The translations under genes and the position numbers were made by a program. Positions 1 through 8,923 of a DNA stretch of 21,525 nt are shown in pieces. Under the pieces are notes generated by a model that did not search any database, was not told the origin of the DNA, and was given only the letters and a program-made list of their open reading frames with translations. The stretch's first letter is position 1. Each line of letters opens with the position of its first letter. Source of the stretch: a virus; the IMG/VR virus record IMGVR_UViG_3300034062_000721, positions 1 through 21,525 of that record; one strand, written 5' to 3'.

Positions 1-1
1 C

Positions 2-2581
2 GACGGCAACCCAAAACCAAATATGACGTTTGTGGACCCTGCTGGAGACACATACACGCCACGCAAACCAAAAGGCAAATTTCTTAAGCCTGACATCAAG
101 TACGATTCGGACTCCTATACCGCAACGGGTATCAATTTAGCTGATGCTAAGTTAATCCGTGAGCAAATTAAAACTCATCCGCAGGCTGTGGAAATCCAGA
201 AAGTTATGGACTCTATTCAACAACTGCATACAGCCACAACTGATCTAAACAAGATTGCTAACTATTGGTCTCAGCCTGTTAGTAACCGAGTAGCGTTCTA
301 CGGATTTGAAAACTACATCCCGTTAAAAGGCCCAGCCCACTCAACTGTTGATGACGAGATTGACTTTGAGAGGCTTGGCAAAGGACGCGAATTGCAAGAC
401 GCCCCCGGCGCTATGGGTGGACGTTCTAGCGTGGCTAAGAATCCTATTCTGCAAACTATGACGGATGCCACCCGTGCTTCACTGCGCGCTGGACGCCGTA
501 ATCTGACACAAGCAATTAAAAACGCAATCACTAATAAAGACGCCAACGGCAACACAGTGCTTGCGGGAAGAATTACACATCACATTCCTTTTGCGGAACG
601 CGACACTGTTGATTTGTCCGAATTAAAAGGTGAAAATTCTATTTTTCATTACAACAACGACGGCAGTATTGACGTGCTGGTGGTGTCCGATGAAAAACTG
701 CGGAACTCAATCCGCCGCACGTACGAACGAATTAACCCTGTAGTTGAGTTTGCTAACAAGTGGACTAGCCGCATTGGCCAAATGCACACTCGATACAACT
801 ATAACTTTGCGCCGCTTAACTTTGTGCGCGATGCGTTGACCAACACTTGGAACATTGGCGCTAGTGAGTTGGGCCCAGTTGATGCGGCTCGTTATATAAA
901 AGATGTATCTTTTTTAGTTGCTAATGGTGGCATGTATAAAGCAATGCAGGTGGCAATCTTGCTGCCTAAAGGCGACACACAATCTCTTAGGGCTTTAAAA
1001 GTATTGACAGAAAAAGACCCGTACATCCGTGACATGGTTGAATTTGCGCGTCCGGGTGGTATGGTGTCACAAATAAGCGGCCTATCGCTGCAATCAAGTT
1101 TCCAAGAATTAAATAAAAAAGTTGGCCGGTCTGGAATTATTACGACCGTAGAAGACTTAAATCAATTCGTTGACGTGTGGACTAACATGTTTGAATTGGC
1201 CAGTCGCGCATCCGCGTACAGCATCGCCAAGAATAAATTCATGCAGCGGGGAGAGTCTGAAGAATCTGCAAAAACGCATGCGCGAGTATTTACTAAAAAC
1301 CTTGCCAACTTTGAGCAAGTTGGTCAATACGGTAAAGCGATGGGCGCGTTTTATATGTTCTTCCGGCCAGCTGCTACCGGCGCTGTGCGTGCAGTTGAAG
1401 CTGTAGCACCTGCATTTACTTCTCTAAAATCCGCTGAATCACGCCTTCCTCCTGAGATTGCAAAAGATGAAGCTGCAAAAGAGTTGTATCTTAAAAACTT
1501 TAAAGAGCTAAAAAGAAACGCGCAGTTTATGTCCACTGCATTGTTTGGTCTTGGCATGCTTGCGTACACGATGGCGTACATGACTTCCGACGACGATGAT
1601 CTAGGACGCAACGCTGTAGCTACAGACAACATGGACCAGTGGACTCGCTTTGCGCGCTTTCATATCCCGCGCGGTATCAGCGAAGCTATGGGGCTTAAAG
1701 AGCCTATGGTATTCCAGATTCCTTGGGGCTTTGGCCTTGGCGCGTTCGCTGCCGCAGGTGCTCAACTTGCTGGCGTTGCTGGCGGCAGTCAAAAAATTAC
1801 TGAAGCACTGCCGAACATTTTTGCGTCCATCATGCTAGATTCGTTCGTGCCTATTCCTGTATCGCGCATCCCTATTACTGACCCAACTAACATTCCATTT
1901 TGGCTACTCGACACGGCAGCGCCAAGTATTGCGCGACCCATACTTGAGTTTGCAATGAATAAAAATGGCTTGGGCCATGACATTAACAGCGCAGCGCAAC
2001 GTCGTCTTGGCGACGCATACACTGGCGGCGATAATATTCCAGAGATGTGGAAAGACGCTGCTGTGTACGCGCATGATGCTACTGATGGTCGGATTGATAT
2101 CAGCCCCAATACAATGTACTTCCTGTCAAACAGCTACATAGATGGTATCAGCCGTATAGGTGAATCTTTGTACGGGTTTACTGATGTGTCGCAAGGGCGT
2201 AAAGACTTTAACCCTAAAACTGATTTGCCATTACTCGGCTCTTTCTTTGGCGCTCGCGCTAGCTATGATGCAAGGCAATTTGCAAAAGTAGAGAAAGAAG
2301 TCAAGCACATGGAAAAAGTCCTTAATGACTTCAAGACGCAGCCTGCAAAGTACGCTGAGTACACAGCCAAATATCCAATGGATGAAGTTATTGTTGAGAC
2401 ATACAACAAAATTCTAAACAAAGAATTAAATCCGTTACGCGCTCAAGATAAAACTTTTCGGTTGGACAAAAGTTTATCGCCAGCAGCCCGCAAAGACCTG
2501 CTACGTATGAATCAGTTGTATGAGAATTTAATTAAACGCCAAATGATTGACTTGTTTGATTCTTATGGGCTAGAGCCTTAA
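2..2581 (+). CDS. C-terminal part of a large polyvalent virion-associated protein (LPD38-like), partial at left edge
   Basis: The frame is open from base 2, seven codons before the first ATG at 23, so this is most likely the end of a longer gene whose 5' part lies outside the window. About 860 residues are visible. The sequence resembles the C-terminal regions of giant phage proteins carrying the LPD38 domain, by recall of patterns such as NFVRDALTNTWNIG and FYMFFRPAATGAVRA, not by a database search. Counting from the ATG at 23, two hydrophobic or glycine/alanine-rich stretches lie near residues 502-524 and 562-586, which could be membrane-active. The C-terminal 150 residues are charged and probably helical. 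Such proteins are thought to be packaged in the virion and ejected with the DNA; that role is inference here. It is the only rightward gene in the window and its stop overlaps the stop of the opposing gene. Confidence 0.65.
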   Translation, partial: DGNPKPNMTFVDPAGDTYTPRKPKGKFLKPDIKYDSDSYTATGINLADAKLIREQIKTHPQAVEIQKVMDSIQQLHTATTDLNKIANYWSQPVSNRVAFYGFENYIPLKGPAHSTVDDEIDFERLGKGRELQDAPGAMGGRSSVAKNPILQTMTDATRASLRAGRRNLTQAIKNAITNKDANGNTVLAGRITHHIPFAERDTVDLSELKGENSIFHYNNDGSIDVLVVSDEKLRNSIRRTYERINPVVEFANKWTSRIGQMHTRYNYNFAPLNFVRDALTNTWNIGASELGPVDAARYIKDVSFLVANGGMYKAMQVAILLPKGDTQSLRALKVLTEKDPYIRDMVEFARPGGMVSQISGLSLQSSFQELNKKVGRSGIITTVEDLNQFVDVWTNMFELASRASAYSIAKNKFMQRGESEESAKTHARVFTKNLANFEQVGQYGKAMGAFYMFFRPAATGAVRAVEAVAPAFTSLKSAESRLPPEIAKDEAAKELYLKNFKELKRNAQFMSTALFGLGMLAYTMAYMTSDDDDLGRNAVATDNMDQWTRFARFHIPRGISEAMGLKEPMVFQIPWGFGLGAFAAAGAQLAGVAGGSQKITEALPNIFASIMLDSFVPIPVSRIPITDPTNIPFWLLDTAAPSIARPILEFAMNKNGLGHDINSAAQRRLGDAYTGGDNIPEMWKDAAVYAHDATDGRIDISPNTMYFLSNSYIDGISRIGESLYGFTDVSQGRKDFNPKTDLPLLGSFFGARASYDARQFAKVEKEVKHMEKVLNDFKTQPAKYAEYTAKYPMDEVIVETYNKILNKELNPLRAQDKTFRLDKSLSPAARKDLLRMNQLYENLIKRQMIDLFDSYGLEP

Positions 2582-2784
2582 CGAACGCGCCAAGCGCGGA
2601 CTCCAATGTGGCTGTCTTTGTGCGTGACATAGCACTTGACTCTCACATCGGCGCGCTTGGCTCCGCTCTCTATGGCATAGAGCATCTCGGAAGGTCGCAA
2701 GGTGGGGATGAAGAAACTCTCCCCCACCTCCATTGCATCAAACGGGAACACCCACTCTGGCTCTTTGATGTCACTGGGATTCAT
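2578..2784 (-). CDS. 68-residue hypothetical phage protein
   Basis: The start chosen is the ATG at 2784, which begins MNPSDIKEPEWVFPFD; a longer frame back to 2886 would lie deep inside the primase-helicase gene and is less likely. The 5' end overlaps the end of the primase-helicase gene by 14 bases, suggesting translational coupling. The pattern FDAMEVGESFFIPT in the middle and a basic end GVRAWRVR recall a widespread type of tiny phage protein of unknown function, often found beside replication genes. No catalytic motif or membrane segment is visible. Its stop codon (2578-2580) shares bases with the stop of the rightward structural gene, so this is the last gene of the leftward block. Confidence 0.7.
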   Translation of the reverse strand: MNPSDIKEPEWVFPFDAMEVGESFFIPTLRPSEMLYAIESGAKRADVRVKCYVTHKDSHIGVRAWRVR

Positions 2785-5626
2785 TAAACAGATCGCTTGG
2801 AATCTCAGTTTTGAACCAGTAAAGATACGCAGGATCAACGCTGATCGCTGACTTCCAACCAGTAGTGAGGCGTCCCTTCTTGTCATCTACGAGAATCTTC
2901 TTCTCTCGCATGTCAAACTCAAACTCTCGCAAGCTCACTTGGCGCTCTGCAAGGAACTTCTTGAACTCAGTCTTAGACACTTGCAAGAGACCTTCTTCGC
3001 TGACGATGCGCCCTACGATCTGGCCGCGCGGCTCCATAGTTACCTTGCCGTCTTTGAGCACAAGTATGTTGCCCATGTTCTTGTTGATGAAGTCGCCAAG
3101 CAGGGACGGGTAGTCCGTGCGGTTAACCTTCACAACCTTGTCCCTGATCTCAATCATCGCCAGCACGGTTTGGTGGTAGACACGTTCAAGGTCGTAGCCC
3201 GTGATGTTGTGCTCGTTGGCGATAGAGCCGCCGCCAAACGTCGCGCCAACCAAGTTCTGATAGAAGCGGTACTCAGCGTAGATGCCAAAGTCTTTCTCAA
3301 ACCTCTCGTCCCATCTGGCAATGTGATCCAGCACATAGTTGTCGCCGCCGCGCAAGACTTCTTTGATGTACATCGGGCCTGCGTGTCCATAATTAAAGCG
3401 AAACGCGTCAAAGATGTATTTACCAAGCCTGCCCTCTTTGTTGAGCAGGTCGGGCCTATGCACCAAGAACTCAATCACACGAGCCGCCTCGCCATCGGGG
3501 CTGGCCTTCAGAGAGTCAAGCTTACCGTAGACAGAGTGATTGTTAGTTAGCATAGCAATCAGCGACGCGGACATCTCATACTCGCGTTCGGCGTTGACTG
3601 AACCCTGCATACGAATCTTGGCCTTGCCGTTTGATATGTCGTGGATCAACTTGCCTAACTCTTTGGGGTCTTTGTCGCCAACTTCATCAATCCCAAACAT
3701 CAAGCTGTGCAAGCCAAGGTAACGACCGGTCAAGCCGTTGTCAGTAGCCCTCACTACGCTCAAGTCTTTAGGGTGTCCAAAGATGCTCAAACCTGCGTAC
3801 ATAGCGCCCGTCTTGGCATTGCCAGAGCGCCCAGTAAGGCTCACAGTCACTCCGGAAGTTGACGTATAGGGCATCAACGGAGAGCCGAACCCGCACATAG
3901 ACGCAAACGCATGCAGTTCAAACTCTGGCTTGTTCAAGTAGTCCATCGACTCACGCCAACGCGCAAACGTGCCAGCTTGGGTCAGGTGCTTAGACAGGCC
4001 ACGGACGAACGGCGATGAGGGCGCATCAAGGACTTCACCTGATAGCGTGTACTCTTTCTTGCCGATGACGAAACTACGGTTGTCCCAGTTAGAGTTGTCA
4101 GACGTGCGCTCTTCCGTCCACCCCATCTGCATGCGCATCTGTAGCGCCTTGTCAGTTGTCTGGAGGTACTGCCCCCACTTGATGATGTAGTTCATAAGAT
4201 GTTGGTCATTTATCGATGCAAACAATACGCCGTTGCTGGTCGTGATCGCTTTGAACGCTTCCTTTGCGTAGACGCTTTTCATAGGAAGTAAGAAGTCACG
4301 GAACCCGTCATGTGGCAGTTCATAGCGCATCTGCAGACACTCGCCGTCATGCGGACTGATCATGCGGGTCAGCGGGTAAAGGTCGCTCGAAAGAATCAAG
4401 ACCGGATCGTCTTGGTGCTTCACACCCTTCTTGTCAACTTTGGCAGGGGGAACAAAGTAGATGCCGCCGTTTACTCCTCGGACGTAGGGGTACAGGTACT
4501 CTGGGAAATCAGGAACCTTTTGGGTATGCGGGACTTCCCAAACTGCGTCCTCTTTATTTGTCGCGGGGGCTGGCTTGAATTGTTTGCCCAAAACAATTGG
4601 GCTTGTGATCTTTCCTCTGTGCTGGCATCCCTCACACCGACTGGGGTAGTTATCGATGAACCACTCACAGGTTCGTGGAGCAGGAATGGCCTCTGCCTTT
4701 TCTTCTGTTTTAGCATGGTTGTACCTTGGGTCTGGGTTGGATAACTCGTGAATAGCAGTCGCACCATCATCACAAAACTTAGCGATGGATAGACCTGCAC
4801 GCCACAACGGTTCTTCTAAAGCAGCGGCGTTCTCACAGATATATTTAATCTGAGCGCAGCCACCTTCCTCATCGACACTCTTCTGCGCTAACACCTCAAA
4901 TGTTTTTGCAAAGTTGTCCAGCTTCAGGATTGCTTTAGTGTCCTCGTCAACGCCCTTGGGTATGCTTGCAAGAATGTCTTCCGCGTTAAGCTCCTCTTGC
5001 GTCTGCGTAACTGCTGTAGCGGCTGGCGCTACGCCAAAGAAGTCTTTGAACTCGTTCCAGTTGTAGACGTAAATCTCGTCACTGACAACCGACGTTGGCT
5101 CTGGCGGGTCGAACTTGTAGTTGAGCGTATCGGGCGCGCGCATGATACGAGCGGCGTCTGCTGTAACTACAGGGTCAATAGATATGTACTGGAGACATAA
5201 CGCTTTGAATTTCTCAGCGACAAGCTTCCAGTCATCTCGCGGGATGTCCTCATCCATAATCCAGTAAGCGTGAATCCCGCCACCTGAATCAACTATCACG
5301 GGTTCGGGTAGCCCTGTCTGAACAAGAAGGCTCGTTATCCCCGCATGAGCTTCGCCCTTTGATTTGTAGTCTTTCTCTGCACCGACATCCAAGTCGATGA
5401 AGAACGATCGCACGAAGAGGCAGTCATCTGCTTTCCTGCTGTAACCCTCAAACGTCCCAAGCGCAACGAAAGTGTTGGCTTTCTTTTTCTTGAACGTCTC
5501 TATCTGTGCAAATACGTCATCAAGTGTCTCTGCGAATTTGTTTGAAACCTTCTTGTCGGTCCCAATACTTGTTATGCAATAGACACCCTGCGTAGGCAAT
5601 GCTTTCTCGTAGAATTGTTTTAACAT
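2771..5626 (-). CDS. Primase-helicase fusion (archaeo-eukaryotic-type primase plus DUF927-like helicase)
   Basis: A 951-residue replication protein expected to make primers and unwind DNA at the phage fork. Residues 1-190 look like an AEP primase/polymerase domain: FFIDLDV with metal-binding D78 and D80, the SGGGIHAYW motif with H119, D151, and the ARIMRAPDTLNYK stretch with R160 and R163. A cysteine cluster (C320, C331, C334, possibly H336) may bind zinc. Residues about 370-720 form a DUF927-like helicase: Walker A-like GRSGNAKT at 599-606, Walker B FGIDEVGD with D647 and E648, and a sensor-like TNN at 694-696. The Walker A has alanine where glycine is usual before the lysine. The last 220 residues are unassigned. 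The ATG at 5626 has only a weak ribosome binding site (GGCGAG) and sits just after a terminator-like hairpin. The domain assignment is by motif reading only. Confidence 0.85.
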   Translation of the reverse strand: MLKQFYEKALPTQGVYCITSIGTDKKVSNKFAETLDDVFAQIETFKKKKANTFVALGTFEGYSRKADDCLFVRSFFIDLDVGAEKDYKSKGEAHAGITSLLVQTGLPEPVIVDSGGGIHAYWIMDEDIPRDDWKLVAEKFKALCLQYISIDPVVTADAARIMRAPDTLNYKFDPPEPTSVVSDEIYVYNWNEFKDFFGVAPAATAVTQTQEELNAEDILASIPKGVDEDTKAILKLDNFAKTFEVLAQKSVDEEGGCAQIKYICENAAALEEPLWRAGLSIAKFCDDGATAIHELSNPDPRYNHAKTEEKAEAIPAPRTCEWFIDNYPSRCEGCQHRGKITSPIVLGKQFKPAPATNKEDAVWEVPHTQKVPDFPEYLYPYVRGVNGGIYFVPPAKVDKKGVKHQDDPVLILSSDLYPLTRMISPHDGECLQMRYELPHDGFRDFLLPMKSVYAKEAFKAITTSNGVLFASINDQHLMNYIIKWGQYLQTTDKALQMRMQMGWTEERTSDNSNWDNRSFVIGKKEYTLSGEVLDAPSSPFVRGLSKHLTQAGTFARWRESMDYLNKPEFELHAFASMCGFGSPLMPYTSTSGVTVSLTGRSGNAKTGAMYAGLSIFGHPKDLSVVRATDNGLTGRYLGLHSLMFGIDEVGDKDPKELGKLIHDISNGKAKIRMQGSVNAEREYEMSASLIAMLTNNHSVYGKLDSLKASPDGEAARVIEFLVHRPDLLNKEGRLGKYIFDAFRFNYGHAGPMYIKEVLRGGDNYVLDHIARWDERFEKDFGIYAEYRFYQNLVGATFGGGSIANEHNITGYDLERVYHQTVLAMIEIRDKVVKVNRTDYPSLLGDFINKNMGNILVLKDGKVTMEPRGQIVGRIVSEEGLLQVSKTEFKKFLAERQVSLREFEFDMREKKILVDDKKGRLTTGWKSAISVDPAYLYWFKTEIPSDLFNESQ

Positions 5627-5640
5627 GTCTCGCCAGAGTT

Positions 5641-5665
5641 GAAAAGAGCGGAACTATGTCCGCTC
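5641..5665 (-). terminator. Terminator-like hairpin just upstream of the primase-helicase gene
   Basis: A perfect 7-base-pair stem, GAGCGGA (5646-5652) with TCCGCTC (5659-5665), closes a 6-base loop. Read on the minus strand it is followed at once by TTTTC, the arrangement of a short intrinsic terminator. It lies 20 bases before the primase-helicase ATG, so it could instead be an attenuator or an RNA-processing site that lowers expression of that gene. Confidence 0.6.
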
Positions 5666-5676
5666 GGTAAATAGGT

Positions 5677-5702
5677 GGGGGTACTAGCGTGGCGTTCCCC
5701 CC
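5677..5702 (-). repeat. Possible second hairpin in the gap after the Cro-like gene
   Basis: GGGGG at 5677-5681 can pair with CCCCC at 5697-5701 around a 15-base loop. It directly follows the stop codon of the DNA-binding protein gene on the minus strand. The loop is long and there is no following T-run, so its significance is uncertain. Confidence 0.3.
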
Positions 5703-5711
5703 GATTTTTAT

Positions 5712-6026
5712 CTAGTCAAACTTCCTCCCGACCATTTCTTCAAGGTACGCTTTAGCCGCTGCGGTGTTCCTCGCTGGAAGAAGACCCTTGGCAGTGTCAC
5801 TCTCAATCAAGTCAGTCAGTGTCTCAACCTTAATAAGGTTGCTGTGGCGCAAAGGTTTGCCACGGAACCAACTGAAGACCGTCATGCGAGTTACTTCCAA
5901 CGCATTGGCTACGTACTTCGTGGGAAGATTTGCATTCACGCAAGCAAGTGCCAGTGCAATGCCAGCCCTGTTGGGGTTGGCTTTGTGCAACTCAATCAGA
6001 AAAGCTTCGCTGTATGTCCGTGACAT
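5712..6026 (-). CDS. Cro/C1-like helix-turn-helix DNA-binding protein
   Basis: A 104-residue protein with a predicted helix-turn-helix in the middle: LPTKYVANALEVTRMTVFSW, about residues 34-53, followed by a basic stretch FRGKPLRHSN. This is the layout of small phage regulators of the Cro/XRE type, which bind operators as dimers; a role in switching early transcription is inference. The start at 6026 has a good ribosome binding site (AAGGA, 6 bases before the ATG). It lies 9 bases after the probable ssDNA-binding gene and is followed by an 85-base gap holding one good and one doubtful hairpin, so it ends a transcription segment and could regulate there. No repressor cleavage domain is present, so there is no sign of a lysogeny repressor. 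Confidence 0.7.
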   Translation of the reverse strand: MSRTYSEAFLIELHKANPNRAGIALALACVNANLPTKYVANALEVTRMTVFSWFRGKPLRHSNLIKVETLTDLIESDTAKGLLPARNTAAAKAYLEEMVGRKFD

Positions 6027-6035
6027 TCCTATTCC

Positions 6036-6890
6036 TTATTTCTTAGACCACTTCTTCACCACGTCCGAGATGTCTTTCTCTTCGACTGCGGCGGCTTTCT
6101 TAGACTCAACCTTGACGGGAGGCGCTTCGTCTTCAGGGATTTCGTTGCGGTGGCTAGGCACTTCAACTTCGCCTGCGCTATCCCCTTGGAACACGTTCAT
6201 CTTGACGGCGGCATCGGCGGCTGGACTCTTGGCTTGACTTGCAATGATCTGCAATTCTTCGTCAGGTACTTTGCCTGCAGGGGAGAACACAACCTTTGGC
6301 GTAGGAGATTTTGTGTCGAAGGCCATCTTTGTTATCACACGGCCAGCGCTCACGTTGTGCGACGCCAAGTGCTGGATATACGGTCGAAACGGGAATCGAC
6401 CATTGTCTTCCTTGCCGAAAGCAGAAGTAGCTGGCAGCACCAACTGCATCACGTCACCTGCGGGGTCGTTAGGCAATACCACGGCTGTGCGCCATGACAA
6501 GCGGCAAGCTGTACCTGTACCGCCTTGGCCCGAACCCTTGACAGACTTGGAGCAGTCGAGGCATGTGGAAGCGCAGGGAGTCTTGACATCTGCGTCAGGC
6601 TTCTCTGAGTCAGTAGACCAGCAAACTGGGCTGACCTTCTGGCCTTCTTGATACGTTGCGTCATAGAACATGCGGGAGGCTTTGTGAGCCATCTTGACGA
6701 AGATCACGTTCATGTGACGGTCTTCAATAGCGCCGATTTCCTTGCCGCCCGAAAACTTGCGGAACACGCCGCCCTTGATAGAGATTCGTTTGTTTCCTCT
6801 AGCGCCACCTGCTACGGCAAGTGTGTCTTCATCCAAACCCTCGATGGGGGCTAATGCACCGCTGAACATTGTTGCGAGATCGTTACTCAT
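6036..6890 (-). CDS. Probable phage ssDNA-binding-like protein with a cysteine cluster
   Basis: A 284-residue protein placed among replication genes. Residues 33-47 (NKRISIKGGVFRKF) begin a beta-rich core; C90, C106, C110, C113 and C129 form a cluster that may hold zinc. The last 70 residues are a low-complexity, acidic and lysine-rich tail ending VVKKWSKK. The overall pattern (short N-terminal segment, ISIKG...F motif, CW.....C..C cluster, acidic tail) matches my recollection of a phage family often labelled as single-stranded DNA-binding or as hypothetical; the ssDNA role is inferred from that and from the neighbours. The ATG at 6890 is supported by an AGGA site 8 bases upstream. Alternative: a structural zinc protein of unknown job. 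Confidence 0.5.
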   Translation of the reverse strand: MSNDLATMFSGALAPIEGLDEDTLAVAGGARGNKRISIKGGVFRKFSGGKEIGAIEDRHMNVIFVKMAHKASRMFYDATYQEGQKVSPVCWSTDSEKPDADVKTPCASTCLDCSKSVKGSGQGGTGTACRLSWRTAVVLPNDPAGDVMQLVLPATSAFGKEDNGRFPFRPYIQHLASHNVSAGRVITKMAFDTKSPTPKVVFSPAGKVPDEELQIIASQAKSPAADAAVKMNVFQGDSAGEVEVPSHRNEIPEDEAPPVKVESKKAAAVEEKDISDVVKKWSKK

Positions 6891-6917
6891 GATAATTTTC
6901 CTGTTACTAAATTGAAC

Positions 6918-7328
6918 TTAATTGGAGGGCTTACGAACAACAATCGTAAATTCCCTCATCACATTCACGCCGGGCGGCAGACCTTCGTCTTTGTGCTCAG
7001 CCATGAACTCCTTGAAATTGCCCTGATGGATACGGCGCTCCAGCAAGTCAATCGCCTCGTTGTCCAGAACGAACTTCTTGAAGTTGTCCCAGTCGTTTGT
7101 AGTGAACCGCTCCTTGAGGGAACGAATCACTGTGCCGCTTTCGGTGCGGATACTGCTTGCGTTTGTATCGTTGCACACGGTCAGCATAGATTGCTCAAGC
7201 AGTTTCATCTCCTGCTCTAGCGCACCATCTGCAACTTCCCAGCCCGATTTGAGTTTCTCACGCTCATTTCGTATTGTCAAGTAAATCTTGACCAATTCAT
7301 CAAGATTTAGCTCAGTAGTTTCACTCAT
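6918..7328 (-). CDS. 136-residue conserved hypothetical phage protein (coiled coil plus C-terminal domain)
   Basis: The first 55 residues are charged and helical, probably a coiled coil (LDELVKIYLTIRNEREKL). The second half contains the phrase SSIRTESGTVIRSLKERF near residues 58-75 and ends in a beta-like segment (EFTIVVRKPSN). This layout recurs in phages between helicase and ssDNA-binding genes, as here, but I know no proven function. The ATG overlaps the TGA stop of the SNF2 helicase gene in an ATGA unit (7325-7328), so the two are probably translated in a coupled way. A gap of 27 bases separates it from the next gene. Confidence 0.65.
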   Translation of the reverse strand: MSETTELNLDELVKIYLTIRNEREKLKSGWEVADGALEQEMKLLEQSMLTVCNDTNASSIRTESGTVIRSLKERFTTNDWDNFKKFVLDNEAIDLLERRIHQGNFKEFMAEHKDEGLPPGVNVMREFTIVVRKPSN

Positions 7329-8881
7329 ATCCCTAACTCCTCTTTGTACAGATCGACCAGTCTTTCGTGCGTATCCACCTTGCCTTGCAGCATTTGGTAG
7401 ACCTTGCGCTCAGCCTCTGAGCCTTGCAGATGGACAACTGTCATGCTGTTCTTCTGCCCCACACGGTCAATACGCGCAACGCACTGCAGGTAGGTCTCAA
7501 CGCTCATAACGGGAGACCAGAACACAACTGTGTCTGCGGCGGTCAGCGTAACGCCATGTGATGCGGCTTGTGGCTGAATGACTAGGACTCGTGGGTCTGT
7601 TTGTGTTTGAAATCGATTGATGATTTCGGACCGCTCTTTAGCGGGTACATCTCCGTTGATTATTTCATTGACTACTCCTTGGGAAGTTAAATGACGTGCG
7701 ACCAATACAATGGTGTGCCGGAACGGAACAAACACAACTACCTTGTGCTGTGTCTCGTCTAGCACCTCCATCAGTGCATTCAGGCGTGGTGACACGTCAA
7801 ACTCCACCACCTCCTTGGTGTCGGTATAGATCGCTCCTCCCGACAACTGCAACAACTTGCTCAGCTTGGCTGCTGCGTTAACAGCGCTGATCTGCTCACC
7901 CGCCGCCTCTATCAGCAGCTGGTTCTTTAACTCTCGGTAGTACCTGTTAACTTGGGGCGATAGCGCCACCTCGCGGGTCTGGTAGACCAACTCAGGCAGG
8001 TCAAGGCAGTCGGCCTTCTCAAAACGAATTGCGGGTTGCAGCGCACCGAACACCTCTTGCTGTGCAATAGCGCGAGGCACCCACTTGAACTTGCTGATGG
8101 GCTGCATCACGCGATCGCGCCAAGCTGTGAAGTACTTGGGCACACCGGCAGGGTTGACCAGCTTTGCGAGGCCGAACGCATCCAGTGGAGACTGCGAGGC
8201 AGGTGTGCCTGTCATCATCCAGAGGCGGGTCGAGGGGGTGATCAGTTTAGCCAAGGTCTTCCAGCGTTTTGTCGATACTGTTTTATATGCGTTGGCCTCA
8301 TCAATAACAATTAGGTCAAACCCTACTTTACTAATTTCTTCTTGAACAATCCCCACGCCATCGAAGTTGATGACAACGAACTCGTACTCTCCGTTGATGA
8401 TCTTCTTGCGCTTGGCTGCGTCTCCGTAAGCAACACCAACTGTTCTGTGCATGGCGGTCTTGAAGATGTCTGCTTGCCATGCGGAGTACATGATGGACAG
8501 GGGGCAAACGACTAGGACTCGTTTGACTATCCCCAACTGCATCAGGTAGTCTGCTGCCCATATGACTGAGGATGTCTTGCCTGTGCCAGCTTCATTGAAG
8601 CAGAAGCAGCGGTCTCTCAAGGACAGAAACGATGCTGTAACTTTTTGGTGAGCGAACGGCTCGTACATCCCGGGCCAGTCGTACTGCTTGAGCATTGGGT
8701 TAGGAGCATCTCCGTAGATGCGTACAAGGCGCTGCATCTCAGCCACGCCCCAGTACACCGCTACCTCTGCGTTTGTGCCATCGTCCTTCAGCACCTCGCA
8801 CCTGTCTATGTGTCCAACGAGAAATTGCAACTCGCTGGACGGAATTACCATGTGGACAATCGTGTCCTGCACTACATTCAT
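7325..8881 (-). CDS. SNF2-type superfamily 2 helicase
   Basis: A DNA-dependent ATPase of the SWI2/SNF2 kind, expected to remodel DNA or protein-DNA complexes during replication or recombination. Numbered from the ATG at 8881 (518 residues): motif I NEAGTGKT with K102, motif II IDEAN at 193-197, motif III MTGTP at 223-227, and motif VI QCVARIDRVGQ with R470, R473 and Q476. The N-terminal 75 residues are a separate small domain without a clear match. An earlier ATG at 8905 exists, but it overlaps a hairpin and has a poor site, whereas the ATG at 8881 has AAGGA 5 bases upstream. Its stop overlaps the start of the next gene. It is shorter than cellular SNF2 proteins, as is usual in phages. Confidence 0.85.
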   Translation of the reverse strand: MNVVQDTIVHMVIPSSELQFLVGHIDRCEVLKDDGTNAEVAVYWGVAEMQRLVRIYGDAPNPMLKQYDWPGMYEPFAHQKVTASFLSLRDRCFCFNEAGTGKTSSVIWAADYLMQLGIVKRVLVVCPLSIMYSAWQADIFKTAMHRTVGVAYGDAAKRKKIINGEYEFVVINFDGVGIVQEEISKVGFDLIVIDEANAYKTVSTKRWKTLAKLITPSTRLWMMTGTPASQSPLDAFGLAKLVNPAGVPKYFTAWRDRVMQPISKFKWVPRAIAQQEVFGALQPAIRFEKADCLDLPELVYQTREVALSPQVNRYYRELKNQLLIEAAGEQISAVNAAAKLSKLLQLSGGAIYTDTKEVVEFDVSPRLNALMEVLDETQHKVVVFVPFRHTIVLVARHLTSQGVVNEIINGDVPAKERSEIINRFQTQTDPRVLVIQPQAASHGVTLTAADTVVFWSPVMSVETYLQCVARIDRVGQKNSMTVVHLQGSEAERKVYQMLQGKVDTHERLVDLYKEELGI

Positions 8882-8886
8882 ACTGT

Positions 8887-8891
8887 TCCTT
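8887..8891 (-). promoter_or_regulatory. Ribosome binding site deciding the SNF2 helicase start
   Basis: AAGGA on the minus strand, 5 bases before the ATG at 8881. This favours that start over the ATG at 8905. Confidence 0.6.
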
Positions 8892-8904
8892 ACTGTGTTA
8901 AACA

Positions 8905-8923
8905 TGGCCCCTTACGGGGGCTA
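8905..8923 (-). repeat. GC-rich hairpin in the helicase leader
   Basis: GCCCC (8907-8911) pairs with GGGGC (8917-8921) around a 5-base loop. It ends about 25 bases before the helicase start and has no following T-run, so a role in translation or RNA stability is more likely than simple termination. Not tested. Confidence 0.45.

Noticed and set aside
2939-3550. 203-residue open frame on the plus strand, opposite the primase-helicase
   Set aside because: It lies wholly antisense to a motif-supported gene, shows no recognisable motifs, and reads like a complement of ordinary codons.
4310-4744. 144-residue plus-strand open frame
   Set aside because: Antisense shadow of the primase-helicase gene; no independent support.
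5764-6651. Plus-strand open frames across the Cro-like and ssDNA-binding-like genes
   Set aside because: They are complements of better supported minus-strand genes that have ribosome sites and motifs.
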